Source of the DNA: Actinomycetota bacterium
GTDB taxonomy: Bacteria > Actinomycetota > Thermoleophilia > Gaiellales > Gaiellaceae
Assembly (NCBI GenBank): GCA_020029595.1
Contig: JAIBJN010000010.1
Location: forward strand, 1 to 64,000
Direction: 5' to 3'
DNA length: 64,000 nt
In this document: positions 56,764 to 64,000 of the stretch, one piece after another
How the letters are laid out: every line of letters begins with the position of its first letter
How positions within the stretch are numbered: the first letter of the stretch is position 1
Notes under the pieces: generated by a model
Database searches by the model: none
What the model was told of the DNA's origin: nothing
What the model saw: only the letters and a program-made list of their open reading frames with translations
Position numbers and translations under genes: made by a program

Positions 56764-57939
56764 TCATGCCTGTCTGTAGGCCCCGCCGGGGTCGCCGGCG
56801 ACGCGCGCGAGCGCCGCGAGCGCCTTCAGGGGCGGGCGCGCGAGCCCCCGCGCGCCACGCACGTCCTCGATCTCCCCGCGAACGAGCTTCTCCACCGTCC
56901 GCCAGACGATCCGCGAGCGCGCGAGGCGGAACGTCGTCCGCGGGAAGCGGTCGAGCGCCGCCTTCACGCCCCAGGACGCCCAGAGGTGCGTCCCGAGGAG
57001 CCCGCTGAGGCGCTCCCCGTACGGCTCCAGACTCGCGGCCCGCCCGTCCAGCAGATCGACGACGGCCTCGGACGCGAGCTGCCCGGACAGGAACGCCTCG
57101 TACATCCCGTCCCCGGAGATGGGGTCGACGAGGCCGGCGGCGTCCCCGACGATCGCCGTCCGGCCGCGCGCGAGCGTCGAGCGCGGGGAGCGCAGGGGAA
57201 GCCGGTAGCCGCGCAGGCTCTCGAGATCGTCCGGCGAGATCCCGTAGGCGGCGCACAGCGTCCGCAGATGCTCCCGCAGGTGCGGCCCCTCCCGTTCCCA
57301 GCCGCCGATCCCGACGTTGGCGTGGTCGGCCTTGGGGAAGACCCAGCCGTAGCCGCCGGGCACGAGGCCGAGCTCCAAGACGGCGCACCCGCGGTAGCCG
57401 TCCGCGCCGAGGCGCTCGTACGGGACGTTGCCCTCGAGCGCGACTCCGACCGCCTGATTCCCGCCGAGCGCGAGCGTCCGGGCGCAGACCCCGTTGACGC
57501 CGTCGGCGCCCACGAGGGCCGCCGCCTGCAGCCGCTCTCCACCCGCCGTGACCTCGACGCCCTCGGGGCCCGCCTTGACGGCCTCCACCTTGGCGCCGTC
57601 CCGAAAGTCCGCGCCGGCCGCCGCCGCCCGCTCGGCGAGGTAGGCGTCGAGCCGGACCCGCTGGGTCATGAGGACGAGTGGCTCGCCGCTTCCCCGCTCG
57701 ACCCAGCTCCCGAAGCGGAGGCGCATGCGGACAGAGGTGACGACGTCCTCGACGACCGAGTCGAGCTGGAACGGGAGGAGACGTGCCGCTCGGCCCGTCA
57801 CTCCGCCCCCGCACGGCTTGTCGCGCGGGAAGCGGGCGCGGTCGAGCAGGAGGACCGACGCGCCCGCCGAGGCGAGACGGTACGCGCATGTCGAGCCGGC
57901 GGGTCCGGCGCCGACGATGATCGCGTCGTAGCGCGGCAC
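56764..57939 (-). CDS. geranylgeranyl reductase family FAD-dependent oxidoreductase
   Basis: YDAIIVGAGPAGSTCAYRLASAGASVLLLDRARFPRDKPCGGGVTGRA, IVGDAAGLVDPISGDGMYEAFLSG. Confidence 0.92.
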   Translation of the reverse strand: MPRYDAIIVGAGPAGSTCAYRLASAGASVLLLDRARFPRDKPCGGGVTGRAARLLPFQLDSVVEDVVTSVRMRLRFGSWVERGSGEPLVLMTQRVRLDAYLAERAAAAGADFRDGAKVEAVKAGPEGVEVTAGGERLQAAALVGADGVNGVCARTLALGGNQAVGVALEGNVPYERLGADGYRGCAVLELGLVPGGYGWVFPKADHANVGIGGWEREGPHLREHLRTLCAAYGISPDDLESLRGYRLPLRSPRSTLARGRTAIVGDAAGLVDPISGDGMYEAFLSGQLASEAVVDLLDGRAASLEPYGERLSGLLGTHLWASWGVKAALDRFPRTTFRLARSRIVWRTVEKLVRGEIEDVRGARGLARPPLKALAALARVAGDPGGAYRQA

Positions 57940-58001
57940 CGCGCCATTATGGCGGGCGCGCCGTCTCACGGGAGGCCGCCCGACACGGTTTCATTCCACG
58001 G

Positions 58002-58904
58002 ATGGAGAGCGCGCTCCCCGTCGGCCGGCGCACGGCGTCGGCGCACGCAGCGCTGGCCGGCGTCGTCGTCGTGTGGGCCGGCGCATTCTCGGCGATCAAG
58101 GCGCTCCTCGACCACGGCATGGCGGCGGAGGACGTTGCGCTCCTCCGCTACCTGGTGGCCGCGCCGGGGTTCGCCTTCCTCCTCTGGCGCGCGGGTGGCC
58201 TCCCGGGCCTGACCCGAAGGGACGCGGTGCGCCTGGCGGCCGCGGGGGTATGCGTCGTCGCCGGCTACCACATCTCGCTGAACGTCGGGACGCGCTTCAC
58301 GACGTCCGGGACCGCAGCGCTCGTGGTCGCCCTGGCGCCGGCGATGACGCTCGTCCTGGCGACGACGCTCGGACTCGAGCGGGCGGGCCTCCGCCGGGTC
58401 ACAGGGCTCGCCGTCGCCTTCCTGGGCGTGGCGGTGGTCGTCCTCCTCGGCGCCGGCGGGCAGCTCTCCTTTGCGAACGCGAAGGGGCCGCTCATCGTCC
58501 TCGTCGCCCCGCTCGCCTTCGCCCTCTACAACGTCCTTCTCCAACCGCTCCTCGAGCGCTACGGGCTGCTTGCGCTCACGGCGGCCTCGAGCCTCGTCGG
58601 CACCCTCGCGCTGCTCCCGCTCGTCCGCCCCTCCACCGTGGACTCGGTCGCCGGGATCTCGGCCGGAGACACCGCCCTGGTGCTCTACCTCGGCGTCGTC
58701 TGCACGCTCTTCGGCTATGTCGGCTGGAACGTCGGCCTGCGCGGCCTCGGCCCGACGCGCGCCGTCACGTACGCCTACGCGATCCCCCCGCTGGCCGTGC
58801 TCTTGGGCGCGCTCCTCCTCGACGAGCCGGTGACGCCCTGGCTCGCCGTGGGCGGCGCGCTCGTGCTGGGCGGCGTCGCCGCCGCCCAGCGAACGAAGAG
58901 CTGA
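58002..58904 (+). CDS. EamA/DMT family transporter
   Basis: 10 TM pattern; two EamA repeats. Confidence 0.85.
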   Translation: MESALPVGRRTASAHAALAGVVVVWAGAFSAIKALLDHGMAAEDVALLRYLVAAPGFAFLLWRAGGLPGLTRRDAVRLAAAGVCVVAGYHISLNVGTRFTTSGTAALVVALAPAMTLVLATTLGLERAGLRRVTGLAVAFLGVAVVVLLGAGGQLSFANAKGPLIVLVAPLAFALYNVLLQPLLERYGLLALTAASSLVGTLALLPLVRPSTVDSVAGISAGDTALVLYLGVVCTLFGYVGWNVGLRGLGPTRAVTYAYAIPPLAVLLGALLLDEPVTPWLAVGGALVLGGVAAAQRTKS

Positions 58905-58924
58905 CCGGCGGCCCCCCCAAAGAG

Positions 58925-58947
58925 CCAAGTAACAGTGTGTTACTTGG
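58925..58947. repeat. perfect palindrome between convergent genes (REP-like or terminator)
   Basis: CCAAGTAACAgtgTGTTACTTGG. Confidence 0.65.
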
Positions 58948-58982
58948 GGTTCCGCAGCGCGCCCGGCGGGCCCCGTGCTTCC

Positions 58983-61481
58983 TTAGCTCCCCTCGCGCCG
59001 GCCGCGGTCTCCGCCTCCGCCGCCGCGCGGCCGGCGGCCGCCCCGGCGCTCACGGTCGCCGTCGCGCTCGCGCCGCTCGCGCGGCGGCGCGTCCTTCGCG
59101 CGCTCGATCAGCTCCTCCGGCTGGACGAGGTTTCCGTTCTCGTGCTTCGCGACGAGCTTCAGACCGATGCGTCCGCGCATCTTGTCGACCTCCTGGACGA
59201 TGACGTCCAGGACGTCGCCGCGGCTGATCACGTCCTCGATATGGCCGACGCGGCCCGGCCCCACGTTGGAGACGTGGAGGAGGCCGTCGGTGCCCTTCTT
59301 CAGCTCGACGAAGGCGCCGAAGTCGGTCGTCTTCACGACCTTGCCGGTGTAGGTGTCCCCGACCTCGGGCTCCTTGGTGAGAGCCTGGACGGCGGCGATC
59401 GCGGCGTCGGCCTTCTCGCCCTCGGTGGCGTAGATGAGGATGGTGCCGTCCTCCTCGATGTCGATCTGCACCTCGTAGTCGGCCTCGAGGCCGCGGATCG
59501 TCTCGCCGCCCTTGCCGATGACGAGACCGATCTGCTCCGGATCGATGGAGATCGTCGTGATGCGCGGCGCGTGCGCGGCGAGCTCGCCGCGCGACTCGGA
59601 GATCGTCTCGGCCATCCTGTCGAGGATGAACTCACGGGCGCGGCGCGCCTGCTCGAGGGCGCTGCGCATGATCTCCTGCGTGACGCCGGTGATCTTGATG
59701 TCCATCTGCAGGGCCGTGATGCCCTCCCGCGAGCCGGCGACCTTGAAGTCCATGTCGCCGAGGTGGTCCTCCGCGCCCTGGATGTCCGTGAGGATGACGT
59801 GGTCGTCGCCCTCCTTGACGAGGCCCATGGCGATGCCGCCGACCGGCCGCTTGATCGGCACGCCGGCGTCCATGAGCGCGAGGGTCGAGCCGCAGACGGA
59901 GCCCATCGACGAGGAGCCGTTGGACTCGAGCGTCTCCGAGACGAGGCGGATCGTGTACGGGAACTCCTCCAGCCCGGGGATCATCGGCTCGAGCGCGCGT
60001 TGCGCGAGCGCCCCGTGGCCGATGTCGCGGCGCTTCGGCCCCCGCATGAAGCCCGTCTCCCCGACCGAATAGGGCGGGAAGTTGTAGTGATGCATGTACC
60101 GTCGCTCCTGCTCGAGGGAGAGGTCGTCGATCCGCTGGCCCTCCTTGGCGGTGCCGAGCGTGAGGAGCGTCATGATCTGCGTCTGGCCGCGCGTGAAGAG
60201 CGCCGAGCCGTGCGTCCGCGGAGAGACTCCCACCTCGCACGAGACCGGGCGGATCTCCTCGGCGCCGCGGCCGTCCGGGCGCCGCTTCTCGACGGCGATC
60301 TTCCGGCGGATGAGCCCCTTGTAGATCGCCTCGGCGGCCTTCTTCACGTACTGGCGCGTGAGGCCGTCCTTCACCGTGGGCGACTCGCCGTCGACCGTCG
60401 CCGGACCGACCGGGAACGGAAGCTGGACGCTCTCGACGATGCGGTCGAAGAGGAGCTGCCGCTTCGCGGAGCGGAGCTGCTTCGAGTCCTGCTCGGCGTC
60501 CGTGAGGGAGCGGAGCTCGGCTTCGAACTGCTCGCTGACCGGGCCCGTGACGGCGTGGAGCCGGCGGCGCTCGAGGATCGTGTCGAGGCTCGAACGCACC
60601 TGCGTCTCGCGGACGATGTCCTCCTCGGTGGAGTCGATCGAGAGCGGCGGGCAGAGCTCGGCGGCGATCTCCTCGACCGCGGTGGCGGCCTCGCGGAGGC
60701 CTTCGGCGGAGATGCGCGCGGAGATGCGCTCGCCGTGGGCGGCGTCGAGCTCCTCGGTCAGCTCGGGGTCGAGCCACTTCGGCTTGCCGACTTGGCGGCG
60801 GAGCTCGTCCTGCACCTCGCAGAGCTTCCGGATCTCGGCGCGCGCCAGCTCGAAGGCCTCGAGCAGCGTGTCCTCCGGCACCTCGTCGGCGCCGGCCTCG
60901 ACCATCGTCAGGCCCTCCTTCGTCCCCACGACGATGAGGTCGAGCGTGGACTCCTCCTCGATCTCGGGCAGCGTCGGGTTGACGACGAGCTCGCCGTTCA
61001 GCATGCCGATGCGCACCGCCCCGACGGGCCCCAGGAACGGCAGCGGGGAGATCTGGAGTGCCGCCGACGCGCCGTTCAGGCACAGGATGTCGTACGGCGT
61101 GACGAGATCCGCGGAGAGCGTCGTGCAGATGACCTGCACTTCGTTCCGGAAGCCCTTCGGCCAGAGCGGCCGGATCGGGCGGTCGATCATGCGGGCGGTG
61201 AGGATTGCCCTCTCGGTCGGGCGCCCCTCGCGCTTGAAGAAGCCGCCGGGGATCTTCCCGGCCGCGTACATGCGCTCCTCGACGTCGACGGTGAGCGGGA
61301 AAAAGTCCGCGCCCTCCCGCGCCTCGAGGCGGCCCTGGGCGGTGGCGAGGACCATCGTGTCCCCGCTCCTGACGACGACGGCGCCGTCGGCCTGCTTGGC
61401 GAGATGCCCTGTCTCGAAGGCGATCTCGTCTCGGCCCACGGTCGCCGTGAGCGAGGCCTTCTCTGGTGCAATCGTGCTCAT
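58983..61481 (-). CDS. pnp: polyribonucleotide nucleotidyltransferase
   Basis: Two RNase PH domains, [58 protein letters not shown] and S1 domains ([26 protein letters not shown]). Confidence 0.97.
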   Translation of the reverse strand: MSTIAPEKASLTATVGRDEIAFETGHLAKQADGAVVVRSGDTMVLATAQGRLEAREGADFFPLTVDVEERMYAAGKIPGGFFKREGRPTERAILTARMIDRPIRPLWPKGFRNEVQVICTTLSADLVTPYDILCLNGASAALQISPLPFLGPVGAVRIGMLNGELVVNPTLPEIEEESTLDLIVVGTKEGLTMVEAGADEVPEDTLLEAFELARAEIRKLCEVQDELRRQVGKPKWLDPELTEELDAAHGERISARISAEGLREAATAVEEIAAELCPPLSIDSTEEDIVRETQVRSSLDTILERRRLHAVTGPVSEQFEAELRSLTDAEQDSKQLRSAKRQLLFDRIVESVQLPFPVGPATVDGESPTVKDGLTRQYVKKAAEAIYKGLIRRKIAVEKRRPDGRGAEEIRPVSCEVGVSPRTHGSALFTRGQTQIMTLLTLGTAKEGQRIDDLSLEQERRYMHHYNFPPYSVGETGFMRGPKRRDIGHGALAQRALEPMIPGLEEFPYTIRLVSETLESNGSSSMGSVCGSTLALMDAGVPIKRPVGGIAMGLVKEGDDHVILTDIQGAEDHLGDMDFKVAGSREGITALQMDIKITGVTQEIMRSALEQARRAREFILDRMAETISESRGELAAHAPRITTISIDPEQIGLVIGKGGETIRGLEADYEVQIDIEEDGTILIYATEGEKADAAIAAVQALTKEPEVGDTYTGKVVKTTDFGAFVELKKGTDGLLHVSNVGPGRVGHIEDVISRGDVLDVIVQEVDKMRGRIGLKLVAKHENGNLVQPEELIERAKDAPPRERRERDGDRERRGGRRPRGGGGGDRGRREGS

Positions 61482-61515
61482 GTGTCCTCCTTCTCCTGGC
61501 GGGAGACGGAGGCGG

Positions 61516-61567
61516 AGGTTTGAGGCAGGCCCGGCCGGGACGGCGTCCCCGGAGCTCCCTCAAACTT
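61516..61567 (-). promoter_or_regulatory. stem-loop in rpsO-pnp intergenic leader
   Basis: AGGTTTGAGG ... CCTCAAACTT arms (one G-U) with inner GC-rich stem. Confidence 0.5.
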
Positions 61568-61630
61568 CCACCCGGTCTCCCGGGTTCATGTGGCTCGTAC
61601 GGTGGGCGGTCGGGGGAGCTCGGGTGCCGC

Positions 61631-61900
61631 CTACCTCCTGAGGCCGAGTTCTTGAATCAGCGCGCGGTAGCCCTCGAGGTCGCGCTTTTGGAGATAGTTG
61701 AGAAGCCGCCGCCTGTGCCCGACGAGCTTCAGGAGCCCACGGCGCGAGTGGTGATCCTTGCGATGGGTCCGCAGGTGGTCGGTGAGCTGGTCGATGCGCT
61801 TCGTCAGGAGCGCGATCTGCACTTGCGGGGAGCCGGTGTCGGCGCCAGAGCGTCCATGGCGGTCGAAGATCTCTCTCTTTGCGTCCTTCGTGAGGGTCAC
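61631..61900 (-). CDS. rpsO: 30S ribosomal protein S15
   Basis: [60 protein letters not shown]. Confidence 0.97.
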   Translation of the reverse strand: MTLTKDAKREIFDRHGRSGADTGSPQVQIALLTKRIDQLTDHLRTHRKDHHSRRGLLKLVGHRRRLLNYLQKRDLEGYRALIQELGLRR

Positions 61901-61921
61901 GCCGAACGTAGGCTAGCAAAG

Positions 61922-63322
61922 GTGTCAGTCCGCCCCGGCGTAGCGGCAGGCCACCCGGCGACGGCCGAGGCGGGCCTCGAGATCCTCGCAGAAGGCGGGA
62001 CTGCGGCCGACGCCGCCGTCGCCGCAGCGCTGGCTTCCTGCGTGGCCGAGACCGTCGTGACGGGGATCGCCGGCGGCGGGTACGCCGTCTGGCTCGCGGC
62101 CGGAAGCGACGTCGCGGAGGTGCTCGACTTCTTCGTGGCCGTGCCCGGTCTCGGCGGCCCGCAGGCGACGCCGGAGCTGGAGGAGCTCGTCGTGCCCTTC
62201 GGCGACGAGCTCGTCCACTACTTCGTCGGCGCGGGGACGTGCGCCGTTCCCGGCGTTCCGGCCGGCCTCGACGACCTCTGGCGCCGAGCCGGCGTCTTCC
62301 CCTGGAAGCGGCTCGTCGAGCCCGCGCTGCGCCTGGCAGGCGCCGGCGTGGCGGTGCCCCCGGCGCACGCCAGGTGCCTCGCGATGCTCGCAGCGGTGAT
62401 GACCATGCGCGAGGGCCGCCGCATCTACGCGCCCGGCGGGAGGCTTCTCGAGGCCGGCGACCGGCTCGAGCAGCCGGGGCTCGCGGCCGCGCTCGCGGTC
62501 GTCGCCGAGGAGGGCGCGCGCACGTTCTACGAGGGCACCCTCGCCGAGTCGCTGCTCGCGCTGATGGCCGAGCGGGGCGGGCTCGTGACCCGCGACGACC
62601 TGGCCGCGTACCGGGTCGAGTGGCTCGAGCCGGTCGAAGGCGCCTACATGGGCGTCCGGGTGCAGACGAGAGGTGGGCTCTCCCGGCTCGTCGACACGCT
62701 CGCGGCACTCCCTCCGCTCCGTGGCGCCGGGCCCTCCGACCGGGCGCTCGCGCTCGCCCGCATCCTCGCCGCGCCGCCGTACAGCGGCCGGACGTACGAG
62801 GATACGACGAACCTCTGTGTCGTCGACCGCGCGGGGAACGCCTGCGTCATGACCACGAGCCTTGGGCTCGGCTCCGGCGACTTCCTCCCCGGCTACGACA
62901 TCCACCTGAACAGCATGCTCGGCGAGTCGGACCTCCTGATCGGGCCGCTCGAGGCGGGGGAGCGGATGGAGAGCATGATGTGCCCGACCGTCGGGATCGA
63001 CGACGGCGGGCTCGCTCTCGCGGCGGGAGCGGCCGGCGGCACGCGCCTGCGCCCCGCCCTCGCGCAGGTGCTGTCGGGAATCCTCGACGAGGGTCTACCG
63101 CCACAAGAGGCCGTCGACCGCCCGCGCCTCCATTCGACAGGGCACGTCGTCCATCTCGAGCCGGGCTTCGAGGAGGGAGCGATCGAGGCGCTTCGGGACG
63201 AGGGCTACGACGTGCGCCTCTGGGACGAGCTCCACCACTACTTCGGCGGCGTCAGCGTCGTCGCCGAGGCGGGTGGGGCAGCGGATCCGAGGAGAAGCGG
63301 AGCGGCTCTGACTCTGGTCTGA
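61922..63322 (+). CDS. gamma-glutamyltransferase-like protein
   Basis: ATAEAGLEILAEGGTAADAAVAAALASCVAETVVTGIAGGGYAV; YEDTTNLCVVDRAGNACVMTTSLGLGSG; SMMCPTVGIDDGG. Confidence 0.82.
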   Translation: MSVRPGVAAGHPATAEAGLEILAEGGTAADAAVAAALASCVAETVVTGIAGGGYAVWLAAGSDVAEVLDFFVAVPGLGGPQATPELEELVVPFGDELVHYFVGAGTCAVPGVPAGLDDLWRRAGVFPWKRLVEPALRLAGAGVAVPPAHARCLAMLAAVMTMREGRRIYAPGGRLLEAGDRLEQPGLAAALAVVAEEGARTFYEGTLAESLLALMAERGGLVTRDDLAAYRVEWLEPVEGAYMGVRVQTRGGLSRLVDTLAALPPLRGAGPSDRALALARILAAPPYSGRTYEDTTNLCVVDRAGNACVMTTSLGLGSGDFLPGYDIHLNSMLGESDLLIGPLEAGERMESMMCPTVGIDDGGLALAAGAAGGTRLRPALAQVLSGILDEGLPPQEAVDRPRLHSTGHVVHLEPGFEEGAIEALRDEGYDVRLWDELHHYFGGVSVVAEAGGAADPRRSGAALTLV

Positions 63323-63464
63323 GCACCTGCTCGGTGGGGATCCAGCCCACGTAGCCGCACCGCGGGCAGGCGTGGGCGCCGGCGGTGGCCGCGCCCTCGA
63401 CAGGCTTCACGTACACCGACCCGCAGCCGAGGCAGCGAACGGACAGGGCGGCGGCGTAACCCAT
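63252..63464 (-). CDS. small zinc-ribbon-like protein
   Basis: VRCLGCGSVYVKPVEGAATAGAHACPRCGYVGW (two CxxC). Confidence 0.55.
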   Translation of the reverse strand: MGYAAALSVRCLGCGSVYVKPVEGAATAGAHACPRCGYVGWIPTEQVLRPESEPLRFSSDPLPHPPRRRR

Positions 63465-63517
63465 GCACGAGAACAGACGCCCGAGCCGGCGAAAGCTTGC
63501 GCGAGGCTTGCCCGGCG

Positions 63518-64000
63518 TCAGGCCACCGGCCGCTCGGCCGCCCGCGCGGCGGCGACGTCCGTGGCGATCTGGGCGACGAGCTCCTCCTCGCTCTCGAAGG
63601 CTCGCTCGTCGCGGAGGCGCTGCCAGAGCTCGAGCCGGACCCGTCGGCCGTAGAGGTCGCCCTCGAAATCGAGCAGGAACGCCTCGACCCTGCGCTCGCT
63701 CCCGCCGTAGTGCGGGTTGACGCCGATCGACGCGGCGGCCCGGTGGCCGAGCGCCTCTCCGGCGTAGATCCCGTACGCCGGGGAGAGCGCGTGCGGCTCC
63801 AGGACCACGTTCGCCGTCGGGAAGCCGAGCGTCCCGCCGCGCTGGTCGCCCGCGACGACGACCCCTTCGAGCTCGAAGGGACGCCCCAGGAGCGCCGCGG
63901 CGCCCCGGACGTCCCCTGCGCGCACGAGCTCCCGGACTCGGCTCGAGGAGACGCCCTCGACGAGCGGCACCGGCCGCACCTCCAGCCCGAGCCTCCGGAG
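63518..64000 (-). CDS. ribF: bifunctional riboflavin kinase/FAD synthetase, C-terminal part (truncated at window edge)
   Basis: SSSRVRELVRAGDVRGAAALLGRPFELEGVVVAGDQRGGTLGFPTANVVLEPHALSPAYGIYAG, YGGSERRVEAFLLDFEGDLYGRRVRL. Confidence 0.92.
   Translation of the reverse strand, partial: LRRLGLEVRPVPLVEGVSSSRVRELVRAGDVRGAAALLGRPFELEGVVVAGDQRGGTLGFPTANVVLEPHALSPAYGIYAGEALGHRAAASIGVNPHYGGSERRVEAFLLDFEGDLYGRRVRLELWQRLRDERAFESEEELVAQIATDVAAARAAERPVA

Noticed and set aside
1-64000. tRNA, rRNA, tmRNA, prophage or complete insertion sequence
   Set aside because: No TTCGAATC-type T-arms with acceptor stems, rRNA blocks, phage structural genes or transposase motifs recognised by eye; tRNAscan-SE/Infernal would be needed to exclude them fully.

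Overview
High-GC chromosomal window, probably actinobacterial (Thermoleophilia/Rubrobacteria-like by gene order and protein character; inference). About 50 protein genes are supportable. Most are housekeeping: proC, hutF, pgsA-like, apt, two rpoD-like sigma factors, dut, hflX, dapL-like/dapF, miaA/miaB, rny, recX/recA, thpR, cinA, rodZ-like, a BMP/nucleoside ABC transporter, ftsK, nucleoside hydrolase/ribokinase, rnj, dapA/dapB, an M16 peptidase, pnp, rpsO, a GGT-like gene and partial ribF. No rRNA, tRNA, CRISPR array or complete IS was recognised. Main points for follow-up: (1) a short RsiG/AmfC-like protein with one c-di-GMP-binding-type motif, in a putative operon with FHA/GarA-like and MerR/FtsR-like genes; (2) a nucleotidyltransferase fused to a phosphomannomutase domain that has lost all four catalytic loops; (3) an Xre-RES toxin-antitoxin pair translationally coupled to a DUF5995-like third gene; (4) a GGDEF+HD-GYP protein next to an S8 protease with a (ASASW)n tail, both preceded by a shared, co-varying dyad; (5) several short palindromic/REP/MITE-like elements, including an inverted pair flanking merR-apt; (6) an unexplained intergenic segment (10640-10925) ending in a U-rich terminator, and a strongly structured leader at the window start. 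All calls come from reading the sequence; no database search was run.
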